Positions 1 to 6,757 of a stretch of DNA of 9,261 nt are shown here, one piece after another; position 1 is the stretch's first letter, and every line of letters begins with the position of its first letter. The translations under genes and the position numbers were made by a program. Source of the stretch: Trichodesmium sp. jk18x7bins.61 (GTDB lineage: Bacteria > Cyanobacteriota > Cyanobacteriia > Cyanobacteriales > Microcoleaceae); assembly GCA_022822685.1 (NCBI GenBank), contig JAJEAQ010000289.1:1-9261 (forward strand). Reading direction: 5' to 3'. The notes under the pieces were generated by a model. That model was given only the letters and a program-made list of their open reading frames with translations. It made no database searches and was not told where the DNA came from.

Positions 1-12
1 CTTGTACTCATC

Positions 13-477
13 AAGGTTTTAGTTGTCCGCCGTCACCCACAAAATTAAGTATTATAGCTGTCTTAATATTCACTTTATAAACAGTCTCTTACCTGTTGCC
101 TATTATAGCAGTTCTCAGCCTTGGTGAGGTACAAAAATCTACTGCTTTAGTAGTCAGTAAGAATCTATTGGTGACAAGTTCAGGCTTAGTAGGCACTCCA
201 AGTCAAATCAAAATATTTTTTCTATAGATAGCCCGATACAGCACTGCTAATGTACCGACAGAGTCCGATCAACGCTATAGTTACAGCGTATTCCATCTAA
301 ATTTGGTACATTAATTTTAGTAGTTAAGTCTCCCCAAATGAAACCTGATTCGTTCTTTAGTTGATTTGGTAAAGAATCAGCACTTCAATAACTTTTTTTA
401 TAAACTGCTGCTACTGTACTTCATAAACCAGGAATACGCTGTATTAATTTATCACTATTAAACTGAAAATGGGATGA
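13..477 (-). pseudogene. possible decayed reading frame, unidentified
   Basis: No intact gene is visible in the first 519 bases. On the minus strand a patchy frame can be followed from about 477 to 250, interrupted by TGA at 423-421 and 387-385. It resumes in another frame from 253 to a TGA at 13-11, with further stops at 205-203 and 91-89. The best stretches read like protein, for example ESGFIWGDLTTKINVPNLDG (about 333-274) and, near the end, a run finishing VGDGGQLKP. Four internal stops in about 155 codons is fewer than expected by chance in DNA this AT-rich, but not decisively so. I do not recognise a family. It could equally be plain intergenic sequence. Confidence 0.17.
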
Positions 478-478
478 C

Positions 479-484
479 TATAAT
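479..484 (+). promoter_or_regulatory. possible -10 element of the glycosyltransferase gene
   Basis: A perfect TATAAT lies 35 bases upstream of the ATG at 520. With a 17-base spacer the -35 position (456-461) reads TATTAA, a poor match to TTGACA. No strong Shine-Dalgarno sequence precedes the ATG; AGAGAT about 7 bases upstream is the nearest. It is offered only because spacing and position are right for the first gene on this strand. Confidence 0.25.
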
Positions 485-519
485 TGACCTTGTTCCTGTT
501 CTAAAAACAGAGATAAATT

Positions 520-1803
520 ATGTTTAATCAAAGTTTATCAAAACATATTATCAGTTCAATACTAATATTATTAGGTGCAATTTCAATTATTACCTACGGT
601 AACTTTCAGGAAGCAGGTGTACTACCAAAATTATGGATTTGCATCAGCATAATGAGTTTAGGTTTTATAATTTCCTGGCAAATAGAATCAATTAACTCTG
701 CTTGGTTTTGGAGTATTACTATTCTATCTAGACTAATATTACTTCCCATGGAACCAGGGGATGATATTTGGCGGTATATATAGGAAGGCTACATTCAAAA
801 TTTAGGTTTTAGTCCCTATAATTTAGCACCAGATGCTTTAGAGCTAATTCCCTATAGAACAGAGTGGTGGTCATTAATCAATCATCCTGGTACTTCTGCT
901 ATTTATCCACCTTTGAGTCAACTAGGATTTCGGTCTTTAGCACTAATTAGCCCATCAGTATTAGTCTTTAAGTTGGCTTTTGTCCTAGCTGACTTAGGAA
1001 TTTGTTGGTTATTGAGTAGAAAATTTACCCTAGAAGAAGTCTTAATTTATGCTTGGAATCCTCTGATTATTTACTCATTTGCAGGAGGTGGTCATTATGA
1101 CAGTTGGTTTATTTTACCATTAGTAGCTTCATGGTTAGCTTTTGACCGTAATAGTTGGTATTGGAGCAGTTTTTTAATTGGTATAAGTATAGCTATAAAA
1201 TGGGTATCATTACCAATTTTATCCTTTGTGGTTTGGCGGAAAATCTTAGAGAAACACCAGAATACTATTTATTATAAAATTCAGCAAGTATTTTTTCTAT
1301 TATTAACTGGTTTATTGCCAATGTGTGTAGCAGCTCTGAATTTTTGTCTACCTGAAAAATGTTCACTCATTCCTACTAGCTCAAATTTTGTGGTTAACGG
1401 TCGTAGTGCTGAACTTATGCCCTATTTAGTTAGCTTGATTTGGGAACAATCTACAAAATATAACTGGATTTATGGAATTCCTCTTGTCTTAGGAGTAGGA
1501 ATTTTAATCTGGAATTGTCGTAAATTTCTCAAATTTGCTGAATGGTATTTTTTCCTCTTATTTGCTTTATCTCCAATAATTCATGCTTGGTATTTTACTT
1601 GGTTCATTCCCTTCGCTGTAGCAACTAGAAATTTAGGTATCAGATGGATAAGTTGATCAGCATTTATTTATTTTATTTTGAAACATAGGCAAGCTTTAGG
1701 GGATAATGATTGGTTTTTAACTCCAACGGAAAGATACTGGTTATGGTTGCCTCTAATAATCGGATTTATTTGGACTCAGTGGAGACAGAAAAAAAGTTCA
1801 TAA
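520..1803 (+). pseudogene. multi-pass GT-C type glycosyltransferase (GT87/mannosyltransferase-like), two in-frame stops
   Basis: One continuous frame of 428 codons, ATG to TAA, is broken by TAG at codon 88 (781-783) and TGA at codon 379 (1654-1656). Reading through both gives a coherent polytopic membrane protein rich in Leu, Ile, Phe and Trp, with helices near residues 10-27, 38-54 and 60-76 and several more downstream. Before the first stop lies GDDIWRYI (80-87), an acidic pair in the first external loop as in lipid-sugar dependent GT-C enzymes. Right after it comes EGYIQNLGFSPYNLAP, so the lost residue is probably the Trp of a RY-x-WEGY motif (TGG to TAG). GGGHYDSWF (1084-1110) recalls the GGHxD motif of GT87/DUF2029-type mannosyltransferases. 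After the second stop the frame still encodes a final hydrophobic segment and a basic tail. Sugar donor and acceptor are unknown. A truncated product from an internal start is possible but would lack the acidic loop. Confidence 0.75.
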
Positions 1804-1848
1804 TTCCCAAATATGAACTCTGAATGCTCTAGATAAGTATTGTAAAGC

Positions 1849-1904
1849 TTGTAGTTGCGCTTGAACACCAAAATCAGAGAGATCGCGCTAACGCGCAACT
1901 ACAA
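1849..1904. repeat. 12-bp perfect inverted repeat between convergent genes
   Basis: TTGTAGTTGCGC (1849-1860) and GCGCAACTACAA (1893-1904) are exact reverse complements separated by 32 bases. The element sits between the end of the glycosyltransferase frame (1803) and the end of the convergent ATP-grasp gene (1961). A T-run (1912-1917) follows 7 bases after the right arm on the plus strand. It could form a long-loop hairpin acting as a weak terminator, or be a copy of a dispersed Nostoc-type palindromic repeat. The loop itself contains GCG-CTAA-CGC, a small nested stem that overlaps the right arm. Confidence 0.55.
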
Positions 1905-1960
1905 ACCCAGATTTTTTGATCAATAATTCAGCGAACATGAACTGCTGTAAGTTCCATGAA

Positions 1961-3135
1961 TTAACTTACCAGTTCACTTGAATGTGGACGCAGAAAGCTA
2001 TCAAAATCAAGCTCAAGATAAGCAAGCGCATCTTCAAATTTATCGACACGTATATATGTTACTCCAAAAACAGTAGTAACTTTTGAATTACTTGGAAGGT
2101 AGTTGAGTAGAGTGTTTCCAAATATACTACGAAAACCTTTATGATCTATCAAGTATTTTCCTGCTTCATAATGTGGTAGTACATTACCGATAACCAAGAC
2201 ATAAGTATGAGAATTATTTTCATCAACCAGTAGTGTCTCCCAATCAGGTGCTTCATCTGTGAAGAAAAGTTCATAGGGATTAAAACCAAAAGCATACTCT
2301 GGTAAGTCAGCAAGTGCGATTCCTCCAAATCGGAGTGGGTTTAACTCAATGGGAATCAAAGTCCCTTTCGTAGACTTTTTCAACTCAAGGTGGAATGGGA
2401 AACGACGTAAACTTAGCTTGGCTCCTATCTTCTCTAGTAAAGACGTCGTAGATGCTAGCATCTCAAGCATCAACTGTCTTGATGTGTAATAGACCAAATC
2501 TCGGACATCTGTCTGTGAAGCAAAAGGATGTCGATATATACAAGTGATGATAACTTCACCATTAGAATTCCAAAAACCATCACAGGCAAATTCTTCTCCA
2601 TCAATAAACTCTTCTACAAGATAGGGTGAGTTGCTAATTATTTTGGAGTCCCAATCATCTGTGAGCGGTTCAAGTTCGTTCAATTCCCAATTTATTGCTT
2701 TAGACCATTCTTGTTCCCCACTGATAACGCGAACACCGATTGAATAAATTTCCATGGTTTGAGTATTACTGTCTCAAGTTGGCTTGGCAACTGAAACTCG
2801 CCTAGAGCCTCTCTAGATAACTCCTGATAAAAAAAGTCTGGATAATATTCTTTGAGAAGTTCTCGGAAAGCCAATTTATCCTTAAATAGATTAACTTGGT
2901 CTAATTTGTGGCTGGGAAGACTCTGGAAAATCAGAGGAAGAGTCTGCTCCCAGTTCATAAGCAAAGCTTGGTTTGAGTTTGGGAGCAGAAACACTAGCTC
3001 ATTCCCTTCTAATATCTTAATTGTTTCTTGTATAGGAGGTGTTGCTTGTTGTACATAAGTGGGAACTGCCTGACGTTGCAATGCAGACAACAATGAGGGA
3101 GAAATGATAGTTCCTGAAAGTAAGCAGCAATTCAA
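1961..3135 (-). pseudogene. ATP-grasp ligase-like protein, frameshifted in the ATP-binding loop
   Basis: Two overlapping minus-strand frames (3135-2692 and 2755-1961) are the halves of one ATP-grasp protein of about 390 residues. The upstream part gives the N-terminal domain and ends VILKPW, with the Lys-Pro that starts the ATP-binding loop. The downstream part resumes FYSIGVRVISG, the other side of that loop, in the -1 frame. The natural join lies at about 2740-2749, where at least one base (1+3n) is missing. Downstream marks are conserved: VEEFIDGEEFACDG, IYRHPF and IELNPLRFGG, whose E and N match the metal-binding acidic and amide residues of the fold. The family joins a carboxylate to an amine or thiol via an acylphosphate; the substrate here is unknown. 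The only standard start is TTG at 3135, yet the frame stays open to 3252 without ATG or GTG, so the true start is unclear. The halves are unlikely to work separately. Confidence 0.7.
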
Positions 3136-3284
3136 AAAATTGTGCTTTTTCTGATCACTTGTATCATGCTTACTATCTTGTGTGGCTATTGTAGTGTCTT
3201 TGACTTGGTTATTGAGCCTTTTTGACTTTCCTTGAAAAATAACCGGGGGTTGTCAGGGAGATTGGAACCCATTCCCATCTCATA

Positions 3285-3541
3285 TATAGCAGTCGCCAGA
3301 GCAGTTAGGACATAGATTAGAAGTAGTATTTTATAGATAGGGATTCGCGTTTCATGTGCGTAGCAAAGCTCGCAGTTCCGGAACGCCTACTCATGGCCCT
3401 ACCCTCTAGTTACGTTCCGCTGACGCGGAACGGAGTTCTATCTAGAAAATTTTGATTGCTGACGAGATGCCATTCGGCTGTCGCCGACATGAATGAGTAT
3501 GTCTGGCGATTAGCGTCCTAACCGTCTTGGCGGTTGCTATA
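3285..3541. mobile_element. MITE-like element with 27-bp imperfect terminal inverted repeats
   Basis: The left end (3285-3311) reads TATAGCA, two bases, CGCCA, five bases, GTTAGGAC. The reverse complement of 3515-3541 has the same pattern, giving 21 of 27 identities. The 257-bp interior has no coding capacity. It carries a cluster of short palindromes: GTTCCGGAAC (3375-3384), GTTCCGC-TGAC-GCGGAAC (3414-3431) and TCGGC-TGTC-GCCGA (3474-3487). Small size, terminal inverted repeats, no gene and an intergenic position fit a miniature inverted-repeat transposable element moved by a transposase elsewhere. Both ends begin TATA, so TA target use is possible, but no clear duplication can be assigned. 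It ends 11 bases before the transporter stop codon and may supply its transcription end. It also accounts for most of the gene-free stretch between the ATP-grasp gene and 3553. Confidence 0.65.
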
Positions 3542-3552
3542 CCAAAGCCTAA

Positions 3553-6276
3553 TTAATTATGAACAGCCCGTACTAGAATTACAGTACAATTACAACCACG
3601 AGCGATCGCCTCTGGAATATTTCCATTAATTGCTTGCTTCAAAAACCCCTCCTTACTAGCACCAACAACTACAACATCGGAGTGATTAGCATCAGCCAAA
3701 TCAACTACAGCATCTGAAACAGAATTAGCACAGACTGAAGTAGCCATAACCTCTGTATGCAAGCGATTTTTAAGAGATATAGCAGCTTGATTCATTTCCC
3801 TAATATTAGGCTTAACAACAGACTGAGTTAAAATCTGACATAAGAGAATTTCTGGTTTCACGCTCAAAGAAACCAAAGCAGGTAAAAGCTTGACTGCTGC
3901 TGCTTGCGTAGGAATATCTCTAATCGGCACTAGCCATTTTCGCCATCCTAAAAATGAGTACACATAATCAGAAACAAAATTATCCTTATAGGTTTCAAAC
4001 CGTTCATTACTAATACCTTCTAACATTTCTCTCTTTGTGAAATTTATACCACCCCATTTCACCACCACCACTTCACAAACAGCTTGTCGTATTAGAGTAT
4101 CCACAATGCTGCCAAAAATACGGCCAGCAGAAGAAGTGTCACCCCTCCACCCCATAAGTATTAAAGATATATGTCTCTCCTTAACAGTTTCCAGGATCGC
4201 ATCAGCAACATCGTGAGCAATCCTGACTTGAGTATGTACTGGAATTTGCAAATCCCTAGCTATACGCTCTGCCATTGCCAATAAACGTCGGCTATTAGTT
4301 GTATCAACCATAGTCTCAGCCGGAGAAGTCTGACGAGGCACAATCAGGACTTGCAAACATTCAAGTTCATAATTACGTTGACGAGCAATCACAGCAGCCA
4401 ACTTCAACAATGCAGGAGCAGTACGAGGATTACTCAAAGGTACTAATAGCCTACCATTACCAACTTGGGGATCTCGCGTTTGATAAACTACATAAGATGA
4501 TTCTGGAGTACGAGTTGCAAGGTTTTGCTTACCTGATAACTGTTCTGATTCTACTCGGATAATATCAGTATCAGTAATAATCCCCACCAGATGACGACCT
4601 TCCATTACAGGTAAACGACCAATTTTGTATCTATGTAAAAGACATAATACCTCACTCAGGTTATCTGTAGTCTTAACCGTCATTGGGTGGTGTGTCATAA
4701 ACTCTTTCAACAGAGTATCCCCTAACAGTTGACGTTTGCGAGTGTAAGCTAAATCTGTCTGAGTGACGATACCCACAAGCCAACCTAGACTATCTATTAC
4801 AGGAAAACCGCGATGGTGAGAACTAGAAAACTTCTGCTTAACTTCATCTAAAGTTAAATGAGAATGAAAAGTTTCCACAGGAGTGTGCATAACTTGATAT
4901 GCACAAATGTTACTCAAATAATTATCTGTAGAATTATCCTGCTTAAGTTGAAGACCTTTTAAATCCAAAATTTGGTCATACAGAGACTTTTTATCTATCT
5001 TTTCTGCTATCAAGTAAGCCACAATAGAAACAATCATCAGTGGCAACACCACACGAAACTCTTGTGTTTTCTCAAAAATAATTACGACTGCTGTGATCGG
5101 GGCTCTTGATACAGCACAAAAGAATGCACCCATTCCTGCTAGAGCAAAGATTTTTGGTGGTTCCATACCAACTAGGTTACTTTGCCAAATACCTACTATT
5201 TGACCAAGAGCGGAGCCAATAACTAAAGAGGGTGCAAATAATCCGCCAGGAGTACTGGAGCCAGCAGCAAATATTGTCAAGATCAAGTGGACAGTAAAAG
5301 CGATAAAACTCAGTTTCAAGCTAGCATCGTTACTGGCTAATAATTCTCTTAAACCTGTATGATTGCCAAATATATCTGGTAACAATGCTAATATTAAGCC
5401 ACTAATTAATCCAGTCAGAGCAATCCGCCAAGATAATTTTAATTGGAATTTACGCTGATGAAATATAGAAGTTGCAATAACCCCACGAGTAAATAATGCC
5501 CCTAGTAAACCTGCTAATACTCCCAATATTATGTAGAAAGGAATTTCTGTAGGGTGTATAAATCCTGTAACTGATGTATCTAAAATTAGAGAGTTGCTAT
5601 CTTTGAGGTATAAACTTTGCCCCCCTAACATTTGGGAAACAACTGCACCAACAAAAGAAGCAATGATTGCAGGTCCGAGGGTGATGCTAGAAACATCGTG
5701 CATCAGTTCTTCCACCACAAATAAAACTCCGGCAATTGGTGCATTAAAGCCAGCAGCTAATCCAGCCGCAGCACCACAGGCAATTAACTGACGACGATAA
5801 TTGGGAGAAGTGGGAAGCAAACGACTAATCCAAGCTGCCAAAGATGCACCTATTTGCACAGTAGGGCCTTGTCGTCCTAGTGTTAATCCAGAGCCTACCG
5901 TCAGAATAGTAGTGAGCATTTTTACTATAGCGATCTGGAAGTTTAAGGGAACTCGCGTACCTGCGAGTGCAGCTTTGACTTGTGGTATGCCACTGCCAAC
6001 AGTTTCTGGAGCTAAATGTTCTACTAATATACCTGCAAATAATCCTCCTACTAAGCCAAAAATTGGTAGTAATAACAAAGGTGGAAATTTTAGGGATGCA
6101 GCTATCCGCCAACTACCTAGCCATCCTACACCTTCTTTGAGGACAACCGCTGCTAATCCAGAAGTTAGTCCGATTAAGCCAGCTTCAAAAATTGCTACCA
6201 GTTTAGGTCTGAGTAAAGGATGAGTAAATGTCTTAAGATAGTTTTGAACCTCTTTGAGTATAGAGTGATACAACAT
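3553..6276 (-). CDS. ClC-type anion channel/transporter with CBS pair and two universal stress protein domains
   Basis: Intact 907-residue protein starting ATG and ending TAA. Residues about 20-428 form the ClC membrane domain that moves chloride or similar anions. It shows GSGIP (94-98), GRQGP (134-138), an EE pair at 189-190 where the inner proton glutamate lies in transporters, GGLFAP (344-349) and the pore tyrosine in SLYDQ (433). At 136 the usual external gating glutamate of GREGP is glutamine (codon CAA, 5871-5869). Two CBS domains follow (about 459-515 and 522-578; GIVTQTDL, GIITDTDI), often adenylate-sensing. Residues about 607-742 form a universal stress protein domain whose G709, G712, G722 and S723 fit the ATP motif G-2x-G-9x-G-S. 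A second such domain (about 780-905) lacks that spacing. The length greatly exceeds a bare ClC (about 450). No Shine-Dalgarno sequence is seen. Substrate and the channel/antiporter choice cannot be fixed from sequence. Confidence 0.93.
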   Translation of the reverse strand: MLYHSILKEVQNYLKTFTHPLLRPKLVAIFEAGLIGLTSGLAAVVLKEGVGWLGSWRIAASLKFPPLLLLPIFGLVGGLFAGILVEHLAPETVGSGIPQVKAALAGTRVPLNFQIAIVKMLTTILTVGSGLTLGRQGPTVQIGASLAAWISRLLPTSPNYRRQLIACGAAAGLAAGFNAPIAGVLFVVEELMHDVSSITLGPAIIASFVGAVVSQMLGGQSLYLKDSNSLILDTSVTGFIHPTEIPFYIILGVLAGLLGALFTRGVIATSIFHQRKFQLKLSWRIALTGLISGLILALLPDIFGNHTGLRELLASNDASLKLSFIAFTVHLILTIFAAGSSTPGGLFAPSLVIGSALGQIVGIWQSNLVGMEPPKIFALAGMGAFFCAVSRAPITAVVIIFEKTQEFRVVLPLMIVSIVAYLIAEKIDKKSLYDQILDLKGLQLKQDNSTDNYLSNICAYQVMHTPVETFHSHLTLDEVKQKFSSSHHRGFPVIDSLGWLVGIVTQTDLAYTRKRQLLGDTLLKEFMTHHPMTVKTTDNLSEVLCLLHRYKIGRLPVMEGRHLVGIITDTDIIRVESEQLSGKQNLATRTPESSYVVYQTRDPQVGNGRLLVPLSNPRTAPALLKLAAVIARQRNYELECLQVLIVPRQTSPAETMVDTTNSRRLLAMAERIARDLQIPVHTQVRIAHDVADAILETVKERHISLILMGWRGDTSSAGRIFGSIVDTLIRQAVCEVVVVKWGGINFTKREMLEGISNERFETYKDNFVSDYVYSFLGWRKWLVPIRDIPTQAAAVKLLPALVSLSVKPEILLCQILTQSVVKPNIREMNQAAISLKNRLHTEVMATSVCANSVSDAVVDLADANHSDVVVVGASKEGFLKQAINGNIPEAIARGCNCTVILVRAVHN
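3602..3609. repeat. HIP1 octamer GCGATCGC (also at 7304-7311 and 8864-8871)
   Basis: This perfect octanucleotide palindrome occurs three times, inside the transporter, pmbA-like and tab2-like genes. HIP1 is strongly over-represented in many cyanobacterial genomes, and this density supports assigning the window to a cyanobacterium. It has no proposed role here beyond that. Confidence 0.8.
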
Positions 6277-6379
6277 AATAGAGGGGTGGCGGGGGTGTTG
6301 TTTGAACAGTTGAGATAGAGTTTCTGATCTATTCTACTCTGGTCATCGTAGCTCGTGGAAGAATTTGATGAGATAGTTT

Positions 6380-6419
6380 ATTATAAGTTTGGCTTGGGTT
6401 GAGTACGAGCTAACTCAAC
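6380..6419 (-). promoter_or_regulatory. possible transporter promoter with overlapping dyad
   Basis: On the minus strand a perfect TATAAT occupies 6385-6380, about 104 bases upstream of the transporter ATG. Where a -35 box would lie (about 6403-6408) there is no TTGACA match. Instead there is a 7-bp inverted repeat, GTTGAGT (6398-6404) and ACTCAAC (6413-6419), with an 8-base centre. A dyad replacing the -35 region is the usual layout of an activator or repressor site. The regulator is unknown, and the assignment rests only on position and symmetry. Confidence 0.33.
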
Positions 6420-6555
6420 AACAAACAAAATCTGATTGATAAAAGTGAGCCTTCTGGAACTAGGTCAAGAGCTTTTATAGAAAAAGTAACGTATTTATGC
6501 TCATAAGAGCGGTAGTAAATTAATCTCAAGCCACTTTTTCCGTTTCTTATGCGTA

Positions 6556-6695
6556 ATATCAAATCCGGTAGCATCGGTATTCGAAAGCTCGAAGGAAAGA
6601 ATCAGCATCTTTAATTAACCGAAGCTTACATTACAAGGCTTACAGTCAAAATACCAGTAGAGGTTATATCACCCCAAAGCCAGCGGATTTGATAT
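6556..6695. mobile_element. second MITE-like element, 140 bp
   Basis: ATATCAAATCCGGTAGC (6556-6572) is the inverted counterpart of 6679-6695, with 15 of 17 positions matching. The 106 bases between them have no coding capacity. Its ends are unrelated to those of the 257-bp element, so two different non-autonomous families are present. It lies 62 bases beyond the stop codon of the pmbA-like gene and about 280 bases upstream of the transporter. A target duplication could not be identified. Confidence 0.5.
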
Positions 6696-6757
6696 AAGCC
6701 CTGGGGAAAAAAATCACACCAATTTTATTAGCGCGATCGTTACATTGATTACTCAAT

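Larger units (their letters stand above)
6277..6757. other. 481-bp gene-free gap between the transporter and the pmbA-like gene
   Basis: Both flanking genes run on the minus strand, so this gap is the transporter's upstream region and the pmbA-like gene's downstream region. It holds the possible promoter and dyad at 6380-6419 and the MITE-like element at 6556-6695, both listed separately. The rest, 6277-6379, 6420-6555 and 6696-6757, shows no open frame, RNA gene or strong hairpin-plus-T terminator. A 9-bp near-tandem repeat (ACTCAATTT, ACTCAATTC, 6751-6768) overlaps the end of the pmbA-like gene. Confidence 0.6.

Noticed and set aside
520..1803. Stop-codon reassignment or programmed readthrough explaining the in-frame TAG and TGA
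   Set aside because: All clear natural gene ends here use TAA, so the idea was considered. Two different stops would have to be reassigned, the neighbouring genes carry frameshifts that recoding cannot explain, and no selenocysteine-type structure or context is visible.
2692..2755. Programmed -1 frameshift in the ATP-grasp gene
   Set aside because: AAATTTA resembles a slippery heptamer but is out of register with the upstream frame, no obvious downstream pseudoknot was seen, and the break removes residues from a conserved loop.
2852..3058. 68-residue plus-strand open frame
   Set aside because: Antisense to the ATP-grasp N-terminal part, with no start context and no recognisable protein features.
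5594..6223. Two plus-strand open frames and one extra minus-strand frame (5825-6112)
   Set aside because: Shadows of the ClC membrane domain, whose motifs are unmistakable in the chosen frame.
6697..6715. CCCTGGGG followed by an A-run as a terminator of the pmbA-like gene
   Set aside because: On the gene's strand the T-run comes before the GC block and no stable stem precedes it, so it does not fit an intrinsic terminator.
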